Assembly (NCBI GenBank): GCA_963841045.1
Contig: CAWJBD010000002.1
Location: 217,657-281,656 of the forward strand
Length of the DNA: 64,000 nt
Reading direction: 5' to 3'
DNA from: Aalborgiella sp963841045
Lineage (GTDB): Bacteria; Pseudomonadota; Gammaproteobacteria; Burkholderiales; Burkholderiaceae_C
The position numbers and the translations under genes were made by a program. Positions within the stretch are counted from its first letter, which is position 1; every line of letters begins with the position of its first letter. Below are positions 36,821 to 46,254 of this stretch, one piece after another. Below the pieces are notes generated by a model. The model was not told where the DNA came from and did no database searches. It saw only the letters and a list, made by a program, of their open reading frames with translations.

Positions 36821-37345
36821 ATGAACAAAGCACAAGTAATGCTATCAAATCCAGAGCAAACTAGGCAATCATTATGCCTGCTAGTGGCCAATTTGATGCT
36901 TAAAAATAAAATATCACTGGCTACGGCTGAAAGTTGCACAGGTGGCCTCATTGCAGCGGCTTGCACCGATTTGCCAGGTTCTAGCCAATGGTTTGAACGT
37001 GGTTTTGTGACTTACTCAAACGCTGCTAAAACTGAACTGCTGGGCGTTGATGCTGCTTTGATAGAGCATGATGGTGCAGTCAGTGAGGCTGTGGCTATGG
37101 CGATGGTACATGGCGCGATCAAGCATAGCCGTGCCGATGTAGCAGTGGCGGTGACAGGTATTGCTGGACCCGATGGCGGTAGTGCGAAAAAACCTGTTGG
37201 AACGGTTTGGATAGCGTGGAGTGTTCTGGGCAAAACCACTGCCACGTGCCATCATTTTGCGGGCGACCGAGCTGCCGTACGTGAACAAACAGTGCTATCG
37301 GCTTTACAAGGCTTGATTGACCGAATGTCCGTTTTAGGCAATTAG
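36821..37345 (+). CDS. pncC: CinA C-terminal domain protein, likely NMN deamidase PncC
   Basis: Stand-alone CinA C-terminal domain, 174 residues. Known relatives deamidate nicotinamide mononucleotide to NaMN. Signatures are SLATAESCTGGLIAAACTDL, the WFERGFVTYSN block and VAVTGIAGPDGGSAKKPVGTVW. ATG 36821 lies 14 bases after pgpA. The first ~25 residues before the CinA fold overlap a diverged copy of the dispersed repeat (36839-36898), so the N-terminus may derive from it. Confidence 0.88.
   Translation: MNKAQVMLSNPEQTRQSLCLLVANLMLKNKISLATAESCTGGLIAAACTDLPGSSQWFERGFVTYSNAAKTELLGVDAALIEHDGAVSEAVAMAMVHGAIKHSRADVAVAVTGIAGPDGGSAKKPVGTVWIAWSVLGKTTATCHHFAGDRAAVREQTVLSALQGLIDRMSVLGN
36839..36898 (+). 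repeat. Dispersed repeat, diverged copy D (5' end of the cinA-like gene)
   Basis: GCTAT...AGCA, then a core matching 16 of 20 bases to AGGCAATAAATACGCCGGCT, then GGCCAATTTGATG. The overall match to copy A runs over about 55 bases, including AGCAAACTAGGCAA and GCCAATTT. It encodes about residues 7-26 of the CinA-like protein. More diverged than copies A, C, E and F. Confidence 0.6.
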
Positions 37346-37354
37346 TTGGTCAAA

Positions 37355-38137
37355 TTACTGCATTGTCCAGCCGTGGCTCACGATCAGTGATTGTCCAGTC
37401 AAGGCGTTGGTTGGAAATGCAGCAAACATCAACGCCACTTCTGCCACGTCTTGCACGGTGGTGAATTCACCGTCCACGGTGTCTTTGAGCATGATGTTTT
37501 TGATGACATCAGCTTCAGATATGCCAAATTTGGCAGCTTGCTCAGGAATCTGTTTGTCAACCAATGGGGTGCGCACAAAACCTGGGCAAATGACGTTGGA
37601 ACGCACGCCATGTGCAGCGCCTTCTTTGGCGACCACTTTGGACAAACCCATCAAACCGTGCTTCGCGGTCACATAAGGAGCTTTGAGCATGGAGGCCACA
37701 TGGGAATGCACCGATCCCATGTAAATCACACTGCCACCACGTTTGCCTGCGTACATGTGGGGCAGGCAGGCTTTGGTGGTTAAGAATGCGCCATCGAGGT
37801 GAATGGCCAACATCTTGCGCCATTCAGCCAGGCTGAATTCTTCAACCGGGTGAACGATTTGTATACCTGCGTTGCTCACCAAAATGTCAACCGTGCCCCA
37901 AGCAGCGACTACTGAAGCCACACCCGCATTGACTTGTGCTTCATCGGTCACATCCATGGCAACACCCATCGCCTGAAACCCAAGTGCACGAATTTCAGCC
38001 GCAGCTGCTTCGGCAGCGTCTTTGTTCATATCAGCAATGGCAACTTTGGCACCGTTCTTGGCATAAGTCAGTGCAATTTCTTTACCGATGCCACTGGCAG
38101 CGCCTGTCACGATGGCAATTTTGTCTTTGAGTTTCAT
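37355..38137 (-). CDS. 3-hydroxybutyrate dehydrogenase (SDR family)
   Basis: NAD-dependent oxidoreductase interconverting (R)-3-hydroxybutyrate and acetoacetate, part of polyhydroxybutyrate use. It has 260 residues: glycine loop TGAASGIGKEIA (about 12-23), NAG in VSNAGIQIVHPVEEF, catalytic Ser/Tyr/Lys in GSVHSHVAS and PYVTAKHG, then VCPGFVRTPLV-like (ICPGFVRTPLV) and the C-terminal SLIVSHGWTMQ. The end and the IQIVHP motif fit HBDH better than a generic SDR. Confidence 0.88.
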   Translation of the reverse strand: MKLKDKIAIVTGAASGIGKEIALTYAKNGAKVAIADMNKDAAEAAAAEIRALGFQAMGVAMDVTDEAQVNAGVASVVAAWGTVDILVSNAGIQIVHPVEEFSLAEWRKMLAIHLDGAFLTTKACLPHMYAGKRGGSVIYMGSVHSHVASMLKAPYVTAKHGLMGLSKVVAKEGAAHGVRSNVICPGFVRTPLVDKQIPEQAAKFGISEADVIKNIMLKDTVDGEFTTVQDVAEVALMFAAFPTNALTGQSLIVSHGWTMQ

Positions 38138-38250
38138 GTTTATCTTTCAAATGAATGGTTGCAAAAAAAGGGAGCTGCTACAGCTGTGCAAATAACTCTC
38201 AAATCATCTCATCACTTATTGCACTGATTAAGCAGTAATATGTCGCTATT

Positions 38251-39855
38251 ATGTCTCTCAAACGTGTCAATAAACTGACTTCTTACCCATTGGTCAATGC
38301 CTTGCATTCGCGTCAAATCGAGCAGGCGCTTGCTGGCCAGCTGCCACCCCATACTTTGATGCAACGTGCCGGTTTGGCTATCGCTAAATTGGCGATTGCA
38401 ATTGCTCCCCATGCAAAAACGATTTGGGTGGTTTGTGGGCCGGGTAACAACGGTGGCGATGGTCTTGAAGCCGCCATGCATTTGCACAATTGGGCGGTGC
38501 AAAATGGCAGATCGAATCAAACTCAAACCATTGTTGTCACGTGGCTAGGCGATGAATCGCGTTGCCCACCCGATGCACTGGCATCATTGCAGCGTGCCCG
38601 TAGTGCAGGCGTACATTTTGCTGAGCAAGCTCCTGAACATTGTGATTTGGCGATTGATGCGCTGTTGGGGATAGGTGGCGGTCAAAAACCCCTGTCAGAA
38701 AAAATGTCACAGCACTTGCAGCACATGCATGCTTGTGCGGGTTCTATTTTGTGTGTTGACCTGCCTAGTGGTTTGGATGCAGATACAGGACGCTACGCTG
38801 CGTCTGCAAGTGATACAAGCATTGGCAAAGATAATGCTATAAATAAAATAGCACCTCAGGCAATATATACGCCGGCTAGAGGCCAAAAAGACCATGTATT
38901 TTGTCTGTCGCTGTTAACTTTAAAGCCTGGGCTCTTCACGGCACAAGGAAAAGATGCAGCAGGGCAGGTTTGGTTTGATGACCTCGGAGCAAGTGAAGAG
39001 GATTGCACCATACATGCTTCGGCTTGGGTTTTGGGTGCTGATCGCCTCAAACGTTCACAGCGAGCACATGACAGCCACAAAGGCAGCTTCGGTGATGTGG
39101 CCATCGTTGGTGGTGCTGAGGGGATGACCGGTGCGGCCTTGCTGTCAGCGCGAGCAAGTTTGCATGCTGGCGCGGGGCGGGTTTTGGTTGCCCTGTTGGA
39201 CGGCGGCAGCATGCGTGTTGACCCTGCTCAGCCAGAATTGATGTTTCGTACTGTGCCAGCGATTCTTGATATCAAGGTTTTGCGCCAGACTACCGTGGTG
39301 TGCGGCTGCGGTGGCGGTGATGCCGTTCGACAAGTGTTGCCTGCAGTGCTATCACACGCACCACGTTTGGTCTTAGATGCCGATGCCTTGAATGCCATTG
39401 CACAAGATACTTCATTGCAAACGTTGCTGCAAAGCAGAGCGCAACGCAAAGGTTTGAACACGCCATATTTTCAAACCATTTTGACCCCACATCCTTTAGA
39501 GGCGGCACGTTTGCTTGATTGCAGTGCGGCACACATTCAGTCCAATCGACTACAGGCAGCTCAACAGTTAGCCAGCCGATTTGCATGCACGGTGGTTTTG
39601 AAAGGTTCGGGCAGCATCATCGCTGCGCCTGACGAAGTACCTTGCATCAACAGCACCGGCAATGCCAAACTGGCGACGGCTGGAACGGGCGATGTGCTGG
39701 CTGGTATGGTTGCGGCATTGTTGGCACAGGGTGTAACAGCATTTCAATCCGCTTGCGCTGCGACTTACTTGCATGGTCGTGTAGCAGACGACTGGCCTGT
39801 TGACCAAGCATTGACAGCCAGTGAAATGGTTAAACTCAGTGCTTTGCTTGGCTAA
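38251..39855 (+). CDS. nnrDE: Bifunctional NAD(P)H-hydrate epimerase / ADP-dependent dehydratase
   Basis: Repairs hydrated NAD(P)H. It has 534 residues. The N-terminal YjeF-type epimerase domain (about 10-220) has VCGPGNNGGDGLEAA and CVDLPSGLDADTG. The C-terminal ribokinase-like dehydratase (about 240-530) has HKGSFGDVAIVGGAEGMTGA and AGTGDVLAGMVAALL. Copy C of the dispersed repeat lies in frame at about residues 195-213, near the end of the epimerase domain. It adds an insert without breaking either domain. Confidence 0.93.
   Translation: MSLKRVNKLTSYPLVNALHSRQIEQALAGQLPPHTLMQRAGLAIAKLAIAIAPHAKTIWVVCGPGNNGGDGLEAAMHLHNWAVQNGRSNQTQTIVVTWLGDESRCPPDALASLQRARSAGVHFAEQAPEHCDLAIDALLGIGGGQKPLSEKMSQHLQHMHACAGSILCVDLPSGLDADTGRYAASASDTSIGKDNAINKIAPQAIYTPARGQKDHVFCLSLLTLKPGLFTAQGKDAAGQVWFDDLGASEEDCTIHASAWVLGADRLKRSQRAHDSHKGSFGDVAIVGGAEGMTGAALLSARASLHAGAGRVLVALLDGGSMRVDPAQPELMFRTVPAILDIKVLRQTTVVCGCGGGDAVRQVLPAVLSHAPRLVLDADALNAIAQDTSLQTLLQSRAQRKGLNTPYFQTILTPHPLEAARLLDCSAAHIQSNRLQAAQQLASRFACTVVLKGSGSIIAAPDEVPCINSTGNAKLATAGTGDVLAGMVAALLAQGVTAFQSACAATYLHGRVADDWPVDQALTASEMVKLSALLG
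38834..38889 (+). repeat. Dispersed structured repeat, copy C (inside nnrDE)
   Basis: GCTAT at 38836-38840 and ATAGC form the hairpin, followed by a 19 of 20 match to the core AGGCAATAAATACGCCGGCT and a GGCCAAAA tail. It is read in frame as NAINKIAPQAIYTPARGQK with no stop. Confidence 0.8.
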
Positions 39856-39914
39856 TGCAATTGGCATAATTGATTGCTACAGCCTATGGGCACAGCAATT
39901 CTCGACGTAACAAC

Positions 39915-40724
39915 ATGATCCTTTTTTACATCATCAGTGCCACTTTAATTGCTGGTATCGGTAGCGTTTGGTTAGCAGCAGCCTTGAGTTTTGGCGTGCT
40001 GGCACGCTACACACAACACATGCTCAGTTTGGCTGCAGGTGCTTTGCTGTCTACCGCATTCATGCATTTGCTGCCTGAGGCATTTGAGAGCCAAGCGGGT
40101 GCCAATGATTTGTTTTTAACACTTCTGGTCGGCTTGCTCTTTTTCTTCATGTTGGACAAAGCCGAGTTATGGCACCACGGTCATGAACACCATCATCAAA
40201 GTAACAGCCAAGATCAAAACCATGACCAACATCACAAAGCACATGACCATAGCCACGTTCCGCAAGCAGGTAGTTGGGCTTTGTTAACAGGTGACAGCGT
40301 GCACTGCTTTGGTGACGGCGTGTTGATTGCTTCTGCGTTCATGGCTGATGTACGCTTGGGCGTGGTGGCGGCGCTGGCTGTGCTGGCGCATGAAGTGCCG
40401 CACCACATGGGAGATTTGGCGGTGTTGTCACAAAGTGTCCAAAACCGCAACAACAAGCGGCTGGCATTGTTCAAAGTTTCATTGGCTGGCGCAGTCACTG
40501 CCATTGGCGGCATGGTTGGGTATTGGTTGGTTATCCAATTGCAAGACTACTTGCCGTATTTTTTGGTCATTGTCAGCAGCAGTTTCATTTATGTTGCTCT
40601 GGCTGATTTGATACCGCAATTGCAAAAACACTTGAATCTAAAACAAACCATTGCGCAGATTGCATGGTTGGGTATAGGCATTGCCATGGTTACTTTTGCC
40701 AGTGGTTTTGCACATGGGCATTGA
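39915..40724 (+). CDS. ZIP-family metal transporter
   Basis: Membrane permease for divalent metals, probably zinc, 269 residues. About seven or eight membrane segments. A histidine-rich loop (EHHHQSNSQ, DQHHKAHDHSH) lies between segments 3 and 4. The metal-binding helices carry VHCFGDGVLIASAF and LAHEVPHHMGDLAVL. ATG 39915 is chosen because it starts at the first membrane segment; the frame is open upstream. Metal specificity is inferred. Confidence 0.88.
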   Translation: MILFYIISATLIAGIGSVWLAAALSFGVLARYTQHMLSLAAGALLSTAFMHLLPEAFESQAGANDLFLTLLVGLLFFFMLDKAELWHHGHEHHHQSNSQDQNHDQHHKAHDHSHVPQAGSWALLTGDSVHCFGDGVLIASAFMADVRLGVVAALAVLAHEVPHHMGDLAVLSQSVQNRNNKRLALFKVSLAGAVTAIGGMVGYWLVIQLQDYLPYFLVIVSSSFIYVALADLIPQLQKHLNLKQTIAQIAWLGIGIAMVTFASGFAHGH

Positions 40725-40760
40725 AATTTAAATAAATTCATCCACACAAAGGAAGCATTC

Positions 40761-41537
40761 ATGACAGTGAAATTCAATTCCAATTTTTTTCATACCTTTA
40801 AATTTGTACCATTTGCAACATTGATGGCCACATCTGTATTGGCTACACAAGCCTTCGCTGCAGAGGCTGAAGTGGATGTGATGGGCAAAGGCAATACCCA
40901 ACTTGAATTCAAGCTTGCCCAAAGCAAAGATAAGAGCAATGACTACAAAGAAACCTCAACGCCATTTCTTGCGCGTATCGGGGTGACAGAGACAATAGAA
41001 ATTCGTGTTGCTGCAAATGGCTACATCAATAGTACCGTTCTGGGTGAAACAACACGCGGCATGGGCGATACCAATTTAGGCGTGCGCTGGCGTTTACAAG
41101 AGACTGATGAGAAAACGGGACAAACGGGTATGGCTTTGCAGTTAGAGCAAGGTTTGCCCACTGGGGCGAGTGCATTTAAGTCGGATGGTGGCAGCACTGC
41201 TTTGAAATTCACCGCAGCGTGGGCTTTGCCAAATGACATGTCCTTGGGTGTTCAACCCGGCTTGTTGCGGGTTAAAAATGAAGCTGGGCGTTGGTATGTT
41301 GCGCCCAGTGTGTCTGTTACCTTTGCCAAAAGCTGGACCCCCCAATTTCGCACGGTGGCAGAGTTGATTGCGCCACAGCTCACGTCTTTGGGCAACGGTG
41401 GGAATCAAATTTTTGCCGCATTGGGAGCCACTTACAGTTTAAATGACATGTTTGAGCTTGAGGTTTTCTATGCGCGTTCTCTGAATTCAAATGCCCCAAC
41501 AAACAATCTTGCGGCTGGTGTGAACGTCAAATTTTGA
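40761..41537 (+). CDS. Outer-membrane beta-barrel protein (MetA/phenol-degradation-like fold)
   Basis: Protein of 258 residues with a signal peptide ending near AFAA (about residue 34). The rest alternates in the pattern of amphipathic beta strands and ends in F (GVNVKF), as outer-membrane barrels do. It resembles the putative transporter family often annotated as MetA-pathway phenol degradation. No substrate evidence. A ribosome site AAGGAAG precedes ATG 40761. It follows the ZIP transporter by 36 bases, so a shared role in metal uptake is possible but unproven. Confidence 0.7.
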   Translation: MTVKFNSNFFHTFKFVPFATLMATSVLATQAFAAEAEVDVMGKGNTQLEFKLAQSKDKSNDYKETSTPFLARIGVTETIEIRVAANGYINSTVLGETTRGMGDTNLGVRWRLQETDEKTGQTGMALQLEQGLPTGASAFKSDGGSTALKFTAAWALPNDMSLGVQPGLLRVKNEAGRWYVAPSVSVTFAKSWTPQFRTVAELIAPQLTSLGNGGNQIFAALGATYSLNDMFELEVFYARSLNSNAPTNNLAAGVNVKF

Positions 41538-41560
41538 AGGTTTGAAAATAATAGCAAGCG

Positions 41561-42553
41561 CTAAACGGCTGGTAAACACTCTGTGAAACCTTGAAGTTCA
41601 GCAGGTAATTCGGCCAGCAACTCGACTCGTTCTTGCGTTGCAGGATGTGTGAATTGCAAACGCCACGCGTGCAAAAACATGCGTTTTAGCGGAAATTTGA
41701 TGCTGGCTGTCGGTTTTTGCAAAGACTTGTTCAGCTCAAAATCACCATATTTGTCATCACCCGCTATGGGGTAGCCTTCGCTGGCAAGGTGCACCCTGAT
41801 TTGGTGGGTGCGCCCTGTTTTGATGGTGACTTCCAACAAAGTAAATCCTTTGAACTTGCTTCTGATTTTGACCAAGGTGACAGACTTCATCCCATCCGGA
41901 TCGTCTTTGGTGGTCACTTTCACGCGCCTTTCACCTTCTGAGCCATCCGGATTTTGCAACAGGTATTTATGCAGAGGCTTGTCCAATACTTTTTTATTAG
42001 CAGGCCAGCTACCTGCCACGAGTGCCAGATAAGTCTTGCCTGTTTCACGTTCGCGAAATTGGTTTTGCAAATTGGTTAAGGCACTGCGTTTTTTGGCAAT
42101 CAACAAAATACCGCTGGTTTCGCGGTCTAAGCGGTGCACCAGTTCAAGAAATTTAGCGGCTGGTCTGGCCATGCGCATTTGCTCAATCACACCCAAACTG
42201 ATTCCCGAGCCACCGTGCACGGCGCTGCCAGCGGGCTTGTTAACGACGAGCAAGTGATCGTCTTCGATGATGATGGGCAAATCTTTGTGCACCGATGCTT
42301 TTTGCGCAGTTGCTCTACCAGCTGTCGGCGTGATCTTTGTGGCATGGCTGCTTGGCGTCATTCGCTCTGAGACCCTAACCGGTGGAATGCGCACCATGTC
42401 GCCCAATTGCAAGCGCGTGTCTGCTGCGGCTCTGCCCTTGTTGACCCGCACTTCGCCACTTCGAATAATGCGGTAAACATGGGTTTTGGGGACACCTTTG
42501 AGCTCGCGTATCAAAAAATTGTCCAAGCGCTGACCGTCGGAATTTTCATCCAC
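41561..42553 (-). CDS. rluC: 23S rRNA pseudouridine synthase RluC
   Basis: Makes pseudouridines 955/2504/2580 of 23S rRNA. It has 330 residues. N-terminal S4 domain (QRLDNFLIRELKGVPKTHVY, then RSGEVRVNKGRA). Catalytic domain with the Asp in LVHRLDRETSGILL (about residues 139-152), GRTHQIRVHLASEGYPIAGD and the C-terminal family end. The frame begins at GTG 42553. Homologous-looking sequence (PAVTKAKVENI) continues upstream in frame, so the true start may lie further up or an indel may hide it. It diverges from rne. Confidence 0.9.
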   Translation of the reverse strand: MDENSDGQRLDNFLIRELKGVPKTHVYRIIRSGEVRVNKGRAAADTRLQLGDMVRIPPVRVSERMTPSSHATKITPTAGRATAQKASVHKDLPIIIEDDHLLVVNKPAGSAVHGGSGISLGVIEQMRMARPAAKFLELVHRLDRETSGILLIAKKRSALTNLQNQFRERETGKTYLALVAGSWPANKKVLDKPLHKYLLQNPDGSEGERRVKVTTKDDPDGMKSVTLVKIRSKFKGFTLLEVTIKTGRTHQIRVHLASEGYPIAGDDKYGDFELNKSLQKPTASIKFPLKRMFLHAWRLQFTHPATQERVELLAELPAELQGFTECLPAV

Positions 42554-42653
42554 ACAGATGTTTTCAACCTTGGCTTTGGTAACAGCTGGCGTTATTAACC
42601 GGCAATTCCTTGGTCAAATTTTGAGTATTAAGCACTTTATTCAATACAGGCTC

Positions 42654-42659
42654 TATAAT
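42654..42659 (+). promoter_or_regulatory. -10 box of a likely rne promoter
   Basis: Perfect TATAAT in GGCTCTATAATGTGC, pointing toward rne. No convincing -35 is seen at 16-18 bases. If used, transcription would start near 42666, giving a leader of about 540 bases. Confidence 0.4.
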
Positions 42660-43207
42660 GTGCAGCACTAGCGCCGCTGTGTAAGTAACTGATTTATTTG
42701 GAGTTTAGCCCATATCAGAACCACCACTTGACAGCAATAAGCTGGTTTAAGTCGATGTCAGCCTGAAGACACGCACACAAACACGCAAAGCCAATGCTTG
42801 CTGTGGTCTGCGATCAAAAGGTGTAAACCGATGAGTTGAGGACATAAATACGGAATACCCAAAATGTGTGAGCCACTTCTTAAATAGATGGGCTTGTGCA
42901 TCAAATTGTTGAAATCATAGATAAGTGAATACGAGTTTGATAGATTTTGTTTGCAAACAGCGCGTCCTGCATACTGACATTTCAGTATGCATTGCCGTGC
43001 CAGCAAATTAAAGCCATTAAATTTACGCCTTTATCTCGAATTGTTGATTTCAAGCGCCTTGGTGAGTCAGTTGTGATTTGGTTTTTGAACCAGAGCGCAC
43101 CTTTCATTCACTGCAAACGGCAATTCCCACCCGTCTCAATTCATCTGTTTTGATGTTGTTTGCTCGATATGTGAGCATGTAATGGAAACAGAAGAAGGAA
43201 ACTACCG
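42660..43207 (+). promoter_or_regulatory. Long untranslated leader of rne
   Basis: No protein-coding frame with support lies between rluC and rne. The stretch contains one strong hairpin: TGCATACTG (42968-42976) and CAGTATGCA (42983-42991), 9 base pairs with a 6-base loop. RNase E is known in E. coli to control its own message through structures in a long leader. The same logic is inferred here. Confidence 0.5.
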
Positions 43208-46141
43208 ATGAAACGGATGCTAATTAATGCCACTCAGACTGAAGAACGTCGTTTGGCCATTGTTGATGGACAAAAACTCCTCGACTACGAAATTGAAATC
43301 GAAGGGCGCGAACAACGCAAAGGCAATATCTACCAAGCCATTGTGACGCGTGTTGAACCTTCACTTGAAGCTTGCTTTGTGGATTACGGTGAAGACCGTC
43401 ACGGGTTTTTGCCATTTAAAGAAGTCTCAAAAATGTACTTTGCGCAAGGGGTAGCCCCGAGTCAAGCGCGCATTCAAGACGCCATCAAAGAAGGCCAACA
43501 ACTCTTGGTGCAGGTTGAAAAAGAAGAGCGTGGCAACAAAGGCGCGGCACTCACCACCTTTATTTCATTGGCAGGCCGATATGTCGTCTTGATGCCAAAC
43601 AACCCACGTGGCGGTGGTGTCAGCCGCCGTATCGAGGGTGATGACCGTGCTGAACTCAAAGAAGCTTTGGATCAACTGGAATATCCCAATGGCATGAGCA
43701 TCATTGCCCGCACCGCAGGTATTGGACGCAGTGCGCCCGAATTGCAGTGGGACTTGAATTACTTGCTCAAATTATGGGCTGCCATTGATGGTGCTGCCAA
43801 AAGCGGCAAAGGCGCATTCTTGATTTACCAAGAATCCAGTTTGGTCATTCGTGCTATTCGCGATTATTTCAATGCGGATATTGGCGACATTTTGATCGAC
43901 ACCGATGATGTGTATGAACAAGCACAGCAGTTCATCGCACATGTGATGCCAGAACATGCTGGCAAGGTAAAGCGCTATCGCGACGATGCGCCTTTGTTCA
44001 GCCGCTTCCAGATTGAACACCAAATTGAATCGGCTTATGCCCGTACGGTGCAACTGCCCAGCGGTGGTGCGATTGTGATTGACCATACGGAAGCTTTGGT
44101 TTCTGTTGACGTCAACTCTGCGCGTGCCATACGTGGTGGTGATATCGAGGAAACAGCGACTCGTACCAATTTAGAAGCTGCAGATGAAGTGGCACGCCAA
44201 ATGCGTTTGCGCGATTTGGGTGGTTTGGTCGTGATTGACTTCATTGACATGGATGAAAGCCGCAACCGCCGCGAAGTTGAAAACCGCTTGCGTGATGCAT
44301 TGCGACAAGACCGTGCACGCGTACAGTTTGGCACCATCAGCAAATTTGGTCTGATGGAAATGAGCCGCCAGCGCTTAAAGCCTGCATTGGCTGAAGGTGC
44401 TTCTATTCCATGCCCACGTTGTGGTGGAGCTGGACATATTCGCGATACCGAATCCAGCGCGCTGCAAATTTTGCGAATTATTCAAGAGGAATCTTTGAAA
44501 GACAGCACGGCGTCCATTTTGTGCCAAGTGCCTGTGGATGTTGCGTCATTCTTGCTCAACGAAAAGCGCACAGAAATTGCCAAAATCGAACTCAAACAGC
44601 GCATCAATGTGCTGATGGTGCCCAATAAAACATTGGAAACACCTAATTACCGCCTAGAGCGATTGAAACATGATGACCCACGTCTAGACAACATTGAAGC
44701 CAGCTACAAAATGGCAGAGGAAGTTGAAGACCCAACCGCCGTCACACGCCGTTCGCAAGAACCTACTAACAAGCAAACACCATTGATCAAAGGTGTGTTG
44801 CCAGATGCGCCTGCTCCTGAAGCTGCACCGCGCGCGATTGCATCTGCAGCTGAGAATCCAACGCAGAGTGCTACCAAAGTGGCAACGCCCAAACCAGCAT
44901 CTAAAGGATTCTTTGCCTGGATTAAAGGATTGTTTGGGTCACCTGCAAGCACTGATCAGGTCGCTACAAATCTGCGACAAACGTGCAACAAGCCCGCGGC
45001 AATGGTCGAAACTCGCCAAATGGCGAGCGTCGTGATGGTCGTCGCCAGAGGGTCGCGAAGGTCGAGACAGCCGCCCTGGACGTGGTCGCGGTGAACGCAA
45101 CACCGAGCGGACAGAAGGCAAAAATACCGAAGGCCGCAACGATACCCGAGGCCCACGCAGCAATGGACGGAATCAACGACCCGATAACCGTGCGGATAGA
45201 GAGGCTTTGCAAAATCCTGAAAATGCTACTAAAAATATAGCACAAGAGCAAACAAACACGACGGCTAATGCCGAATTTGATTCAAACAAAAAGAATCAAC
45301 GCCAAGGTGGACGACCTCCAAGAGGTGAGAAACGTGAGCGTGGTGAACGCACAGATCGGGCGAACCGGACAAGTGACGAAACCGTCAATGGCGCAGTAGC
45401 CGCTGCTACGGTGGCAGCAACTGCCATGCTTGCTGGAGACGTTGCCGGCGCACAAGACATGTCAACCCAAGATGCTCAGCAAAGCACGACGCAAGACACT
45501 GGGCGTAGGTGAACGCAGTGATAAAGGTGAACGTCGCTCGCGTGACCGCTATGGCCGTGAGCGCCGTGAACGCAATGGTGATCGCAATGGTGAACGTTCA
45601 GAGCGTCAAAATGGTGATGAGCAAAATCAGTTGAACAATGGTGCTACTGATGCACCCTCTCAACAAGAGATGCCAACTGCAGATCGTGGGCAAAGCTATT
45701 TTGCAGTAGCCAATGGCAACACTGCATCATCAACTGCTTCATCTGCTGGCACACCAACCGAAACGCCAGCAATTGATGCTGTGTCTGAGCCACAAGTGAA
45801 GGTGCAAGCGACTGAGAAGACTGATGTTGCTTCAATTCCAGCGAAAACACCTGCAAGTGCAAAGTCGGTGGTAAGCATGCCAGCTGTGACTGCATACACA
45901 TTGCCTAGCCACGGAATTAGCTGAAGTTGCGAATAACTCTGGTTTGCAATGGGTGGGATCAGATGCGTCCAAAGTGGCTGCGGCGCAAGCTGCGATTGCT
46001 GCCGAAGCTGCTGCAGCACCTGCACATGTACCGCGCGAGCGCCCAGCACCCGTGGAAATTGATTCCAGCCCGCTCATCATGGTAGAAACCAAACGCGATT
46101 TGCGCGATATGCAGCTTCCATTTGAAACACCCACTGCATAA
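43208..46141 (+). CDS. rne: Ribonuclease E (four frameshifts in the C-terminal half)
   Basis: Essential endoribonuclease of the degradosome, about 978 residues when corrected. The catalytic half is intact: MKRMLINATQTEERRLAIVD start, S1 domain with FVDYGEDRHGFLPFKEV, DNase-like site VVIDFIDMDESRNRREVENR and the zinc-link CPRCGGAGHIRD. The Arg/Gly-rich C-terminal half changes frame four times: two -1 events near 44960 and 45047, then two +1 events near 45510 and 45915, net zero. The final block ELAEVANNSGLQWVGSDASK and the end LPFETPTA are family-typical. The reading frame in between is inferred from amino-acid composition. A hairpin terminator follows. Confidence 0.9.
45223..45281 (+). repeat. 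Possible diverged copy G of the dispersed repeat (inside rne)
   Basis: GCTACTAAAAATATAGC resembles the hairpin half, followed by a core-like stretch (about 15 of 20) and GCCGAATTTGAT. It is read in the corrected rne frame as NPENATKNIAQEQTN and lies in the variable C-terminal half. The weakest member of the family. Confidence 0.45.
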
Positions 46142-46159
46142 ATTTGCCTAGTTCGCAAC

Positions 46160-46193
46160 AAGCCGCTGCAGTCAAAAGCTCAGCGGCTTTTTT
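46160..46193 (+). terminator. Rho-independent terminator after rne
   Basis: AAGCCGCTG (46160-46168) pairs with CAGCGGCTT (46181-46189), 9 base pairs with a 12-base loop, followed by a run of T to 46193. It lies 19 bases after the rne stop. Confidence 0.85.
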
Positions 46194-46254
46194 GTGCCGT
46201 AATTTTTAGCTTGTTTTCAGAGAAAATAGCATTTTATTTAATGGAAAAATTTCT

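Noticed and set aside
41546..41575. ATAGCAAGCGCTAAACGGCTGG at the 3' end of rluC as an eighth repeat copy
   Set aside because: Only ATAGCA and CGGCT match, and the spacing differs. It could be a truncated relative but is not supportable.
43208..46141. Programmed ribosomal frameshifting in rne or the other split genes
   Set aside because: No slippery heptamer plus pseudoknot is seen at the breaks. The events are of both signs and fall in unrelated genes.
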